The notes under the pieces are model-generated. The model worked only from the letters and a program-made list of their open reading frames with translations, did not search any database and had not been told where the DNA came from. Positions 62,339 through 64,000 of a stretch of 64,000 bases of DNA are shown here, piece by piece (the first letter of the stretch is position 1; every line of letters begins with the position of its first letter). Source of the DNA: Gammaproteobacteria bacterium (GTDB lineage: Bacteria; Pseudomonadota; Gammaproteobacteria; SZUA-229); contig JASBSR010000036.1 in the NCBI GenBank assembly GCA_030148865.1, forward strand, positions 1 to 64,000, written 5' to 3'. Position numbers and translations under genes: made by a program.

Positions 62339-62638
62339 ATGAACATACTGTTTTCATTTCGTTATCTAATTTTTGTTACCGTGCTGGCCGCATTTAGCAC
62401 CACGGCACAGGCCGAGGAAAAAAACGAGGCATACGCCCACGGTAACCAGCTGGTTCAGGAGAGCTGCACCAAATGCCATAGCGACAATGTCTACCAGCGT
62501 AAAGACCATTTTGTGAAATCGTTCAACGCACTCAGCACACAGGTGCGCCGCTGCAAGGACAACATCGGCCTGTCATGGTTTGATAACGATACTAACGCCG
62601 TCATACATTATCTAAACACGAAGTATTACAAGTTTTAA
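62339..62638 (+). CDS. Small monoheme c-type cytochrome lacking methionine
   Basis: A 99-residue exported protein: signal peptide (about 1-25, ending TTAQA) and a mature part of about 74 residues with one heme motif CTKCH. The mature sequence contains no methionine, so the usual His/Met coordination is impossible; a second His (DHFVKS, VIHYLN) or an open site is implied. One extra Cys is in RRCKDN. Three bp after the M48 gene, coupled with it. Electron partner unknown. Confidence 0.87.
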   Translation: MNILFSFRYLIFVTVLAAFSTTAQAEEKNEAYAHGNQLVQESCTKCHSDNVYQRKDHFVKSFNALSTQVRRCKDNIGLSWFDNDTNAVIHYLNTKYYKF

Positions 62639-62642
62639 CTGC

Positions 62643-62969
62643 ATGAGCCTTAGCAACCGGCAATGTCATGGCAAAGCCACGCGACTGGACGACAGCACCA
62701 CTACCCGCTATTTAAGGGAAGTGAATAATGACTGGCAATTGTCGGCTGACAGGAAAAGCATACGGCGCAGTTTCAAATTCAAAAACTATTACGAAACTAT
62801 CGCCTTCGTCAATGTGATCGCGCAAATATCACATCAACAGGATCACCACCCCAGTCTCAAAGTCAGTTACAACAACTGCATCGTTGAATATAGCACGCAC
62901 AGTGTTGATAGCCTGTCAGAGTTCGATTTTATCTGTGCCGCAAAAATAAACGCCAGCTTACCCTTATAG
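62643..62969 (+). CDS. phhB: Pterin-4a-carbinolamine dehydratase
   Basis: A 108-residue PCD/DCoH protein. The active-site motif HQQDHHPSLKVSYNNCIVEY and the downstream H-x-D pattern (STHSVDSLSEFD) are present. It recycles pterin cofactor of phenylalanine hydroxylase, but stand-alone copies often serve molybdopterin or other pterin metabolism; the Mo-enzyme TtrA in this genome makes that possible. Lies between the cytochrome and rsgA genes with 4 bp and 1 bp gaps. Confidence 0.9.
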   Translation: MSLSNRQCHGKATRLDDSTTTRYLREVNNDWQLSADRKSIRRSFKFKNYYETIAFVNVIAQISHQQDHHPSLKVSYNNCIVEYSTHSVDSLSEFDFICAAKINASLPL

Positions 62970-62970
62970 C

Positions 62971-63960
62971 ATGACCAAACGCAGGCTCACCGAGCAACAG
63001 AAGCGCCGCATTGCACGTAATAAATCTGAACAGTTAGACAATTCCACCAGCATTGACAACAATGGTATACAACTCAGTGGCACAGTGATTAGTCATTACG
63101 GACGAGAAGTGGTGGTGGAATCCAGCGATCGTAATACGCATGTCTGTAAACTCAGGCAAAATCTCGGTGACATCGCCTGCGGCGATCGTGTCGTATTTAT
63201 ACCGCAGGACACAACTGTACACGGTGTAATAACCGCGATTGAACCACGCGATAATCTGCTGGAAAAAATTGGCTTTGGCAACAAAACCAAACCAGTGGCT
63301 GCCAATGTCGATCAGGTCGTGATTGTGTGTTCGATCGAGCCCGCACCGAATCTGTACCTGATTGACCGCTACCTCGTCGCAATCGAAAACTTAAACACCG
63401 AAGCAACCCTGGTGCTAAATAAAATCGATCTCAGCGAAGCCTCACATCAGACAATTATCGACAGCATCGATCACTATCGTGTACTGGGTTACACTGTGAT
63501 CCACACCAGCGTAAAAACCGACCTCGGCCTCGATACACTCAAAAACAAACTCTGCAATACCACCAGCATTTTTGTTGGTCTTTCGGGTGTTGGTAAGACA
63601 TCCTTAATCAATCGCCTGATCCCCGAAACCAATGCCAGTGTTGCTGAAGTCTCGGAAACCAGCGGCGAGGGTCGTCACACCACGACCGTGTCGTCACTGT
63701 ATCATCTCGGCGGCGGCGGTTGTTTGATCGACTCACCCGGGGTGCGTGATTTCACTCCACACATCTGTAGCAAGGCCGAAATATTTCACGGCTTTGTCGA
63801 AGTTCGCAATGTCAAAGGCAAGTGCAAATTCGCCAACTGTTCGCATCAGCACGAACCCGGCTGTGTGATTTTGCAGGCGGTAAAAGATGGTGTTATTTCA
63901 GACACACGCTATAGCAGTTATCAGCACATGCTGGGGGATCTAAAAAACACTGGTGCCTGA
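62971..63960 (+). CDS. rsgA: Small ribosomal subunit biogenesis GTPase RsgA
   Basis: A 329-residue circularly permuted GTPase that assists late 30S assembly. N-terminal OB fold (about 35-100), then motifs in permuted order: G4 LNKIDL, G1 GLSGVGKTSLIN, G3 DSPGVRDF, and the zinc cluster CKFANCSHQHEPGC at the C-terminus. Full length. Last gene of the M48-cytochrome-phhB-rsgA cluster. Confidence 0.97.
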   Translation: MTKRRLTEQQKRRIARNKSEQLDNSTSIDNNGIQLSGTVISHYGREVVVESSDRNTHVCKLRQNLGDIACGDRVVFIPQDTTVHGVITAIEPRDNLLEKIGFGNKTKPVAANVDQVVIVCSIEPAPNLYLIDRYLVAIENLNTEATLVLNKIDLSEASHQTIIDSIDHYRVLGYTVIHTSVKTDLGLDTLKNKLCNTTSIFVGLSGVGKTSLINRLIPETNASVAEVSETSGEGRHTTTVSSLYHLGGGGCLIDSPGVRDFTPHICSKAEIFHGFVEVRNVKGKCKFANCSHQHEPGCVILQAVKDGVISDTRYSSYQHMLGDLKNTGA

Positions 63961-63975
63961 GTCATACTTAGGCAT

Positions 63976-63999
63976 AAAAAAAGCGAACCGAGGCTCACT
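63976..63999 (-). terminator. Rho-independent terminator at the window edge
   Basis: On the minus strand AGTGAGCC-tc-GGTTCGCT (8-bp stem with two G-T pairs) is followed by TTTTTTT. It would end a minus-strand gene lying beyond the window and may also stop rsgA transcription from the other side. Confidence 0.65.
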
Positions 64000-64000
64000 A

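Overview
The window looks like a contiguous piece of chromosome from a free-living, facultatively anaerobic gammaproteobacterium. I cannot name the genus. Three conserved gammaproteobacterial gene orders support this: thrS-infC-rpmI-rplT-pheS-pheT-ihfA-merR, rpoE-rseA-rseB-rseC divergent from nadB, and lepA-lepB-rnc-era-recO. The energy genes (tetrathionate reductase, c-type cytochromes, a rhodanese, an oxygen-sensitive class III ribonucleotide reductase) fit a redox-flexible, sulfur-associated lifestyle. I see no prophage, transposase, integrase or CRISPR array.

Layout. 0.1-7.6 kb (minus strand): translation operon thrS to merR, ending at a tRNA-Pro and a strong terminator; infC appears to start at AUC. 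7.6-8.2 kb: tRNA-Val(GAC) among broken tRNA copies and a structured repeat. 8.2-9.8 kb: two DUF302 proteins, one fused to two cytochrome c domains, behind an FNR/ANR-like box. 9.8-13.2 kb: HIT protein, recR, ybaB, dnaX and the 4.5S SRP RNA. 13.2-15.6 kb: bioA divergent from hemC. 15.6-16.1 kb: tRNA-Ser(GGA), an interrupted tRNA-Ser copy and a MITE-like repeat. 16.1-23.7 kb: ttrBCA divergent from the sensor/regulator pair ttrSR. 23.8-28.6 kb: a secreted PQQ-type beta-propeller protein, nrdG, a 70-residue protein that looks like the detached glycyl-radical end of NrdD, nrdD, and a cobalamin riboswitch. 28.8-31.4 kb: tRNA-Ser(CGA), MltF-like lytic transglycosylase and a divergent CheR-like protein. 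31.4-39.9 kb: recO, era, rnc, DUF4845, lepB, lepA, a glutaredoxin-like protein, then rseC, rseB, rseA, rpoE with a sigma-E promoter. 40.0-44.9 kb: nadB, a rhodanese, a peroxiredoxin-glutaredoxin fusion and glutathione reductase. 45.3-60.2 kb: a ten-gene minus-strand block for glycogen metabolism and the oxidative pentose phosphate pathway. 60.4-64 kb: orn, and divergently an M48 peptidase, a small cytochrome c, pterin dehydratase and rsgA.

How the genes work together. Anaerobic genes recur: ttr, the cytochrome/DUF302 pair and class III RNR, two of them beside FNR-like sites. The riboswitch implies that nrdD is shut off when B12 is available, which suggests a B12-dependent RNR elsewhere in the genome. 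The glycogen block joins glucose entry (glk), polymer synthesis (glgC, glgA, glgB), remodelling (GH57, malQ), release (glgP) and NADPH production (zwf, pgl, gnd). NADPH could feed the glutathione reductase and peroxiredoxin-glutaredoxin next door.

The least explained feature is a set of short hairpin-rich sequences sitting inside or against broken copies of tRNA-Val and tRNA-Ser. The split NrdD with its riboswitch is the strongest protein-level curiosity.
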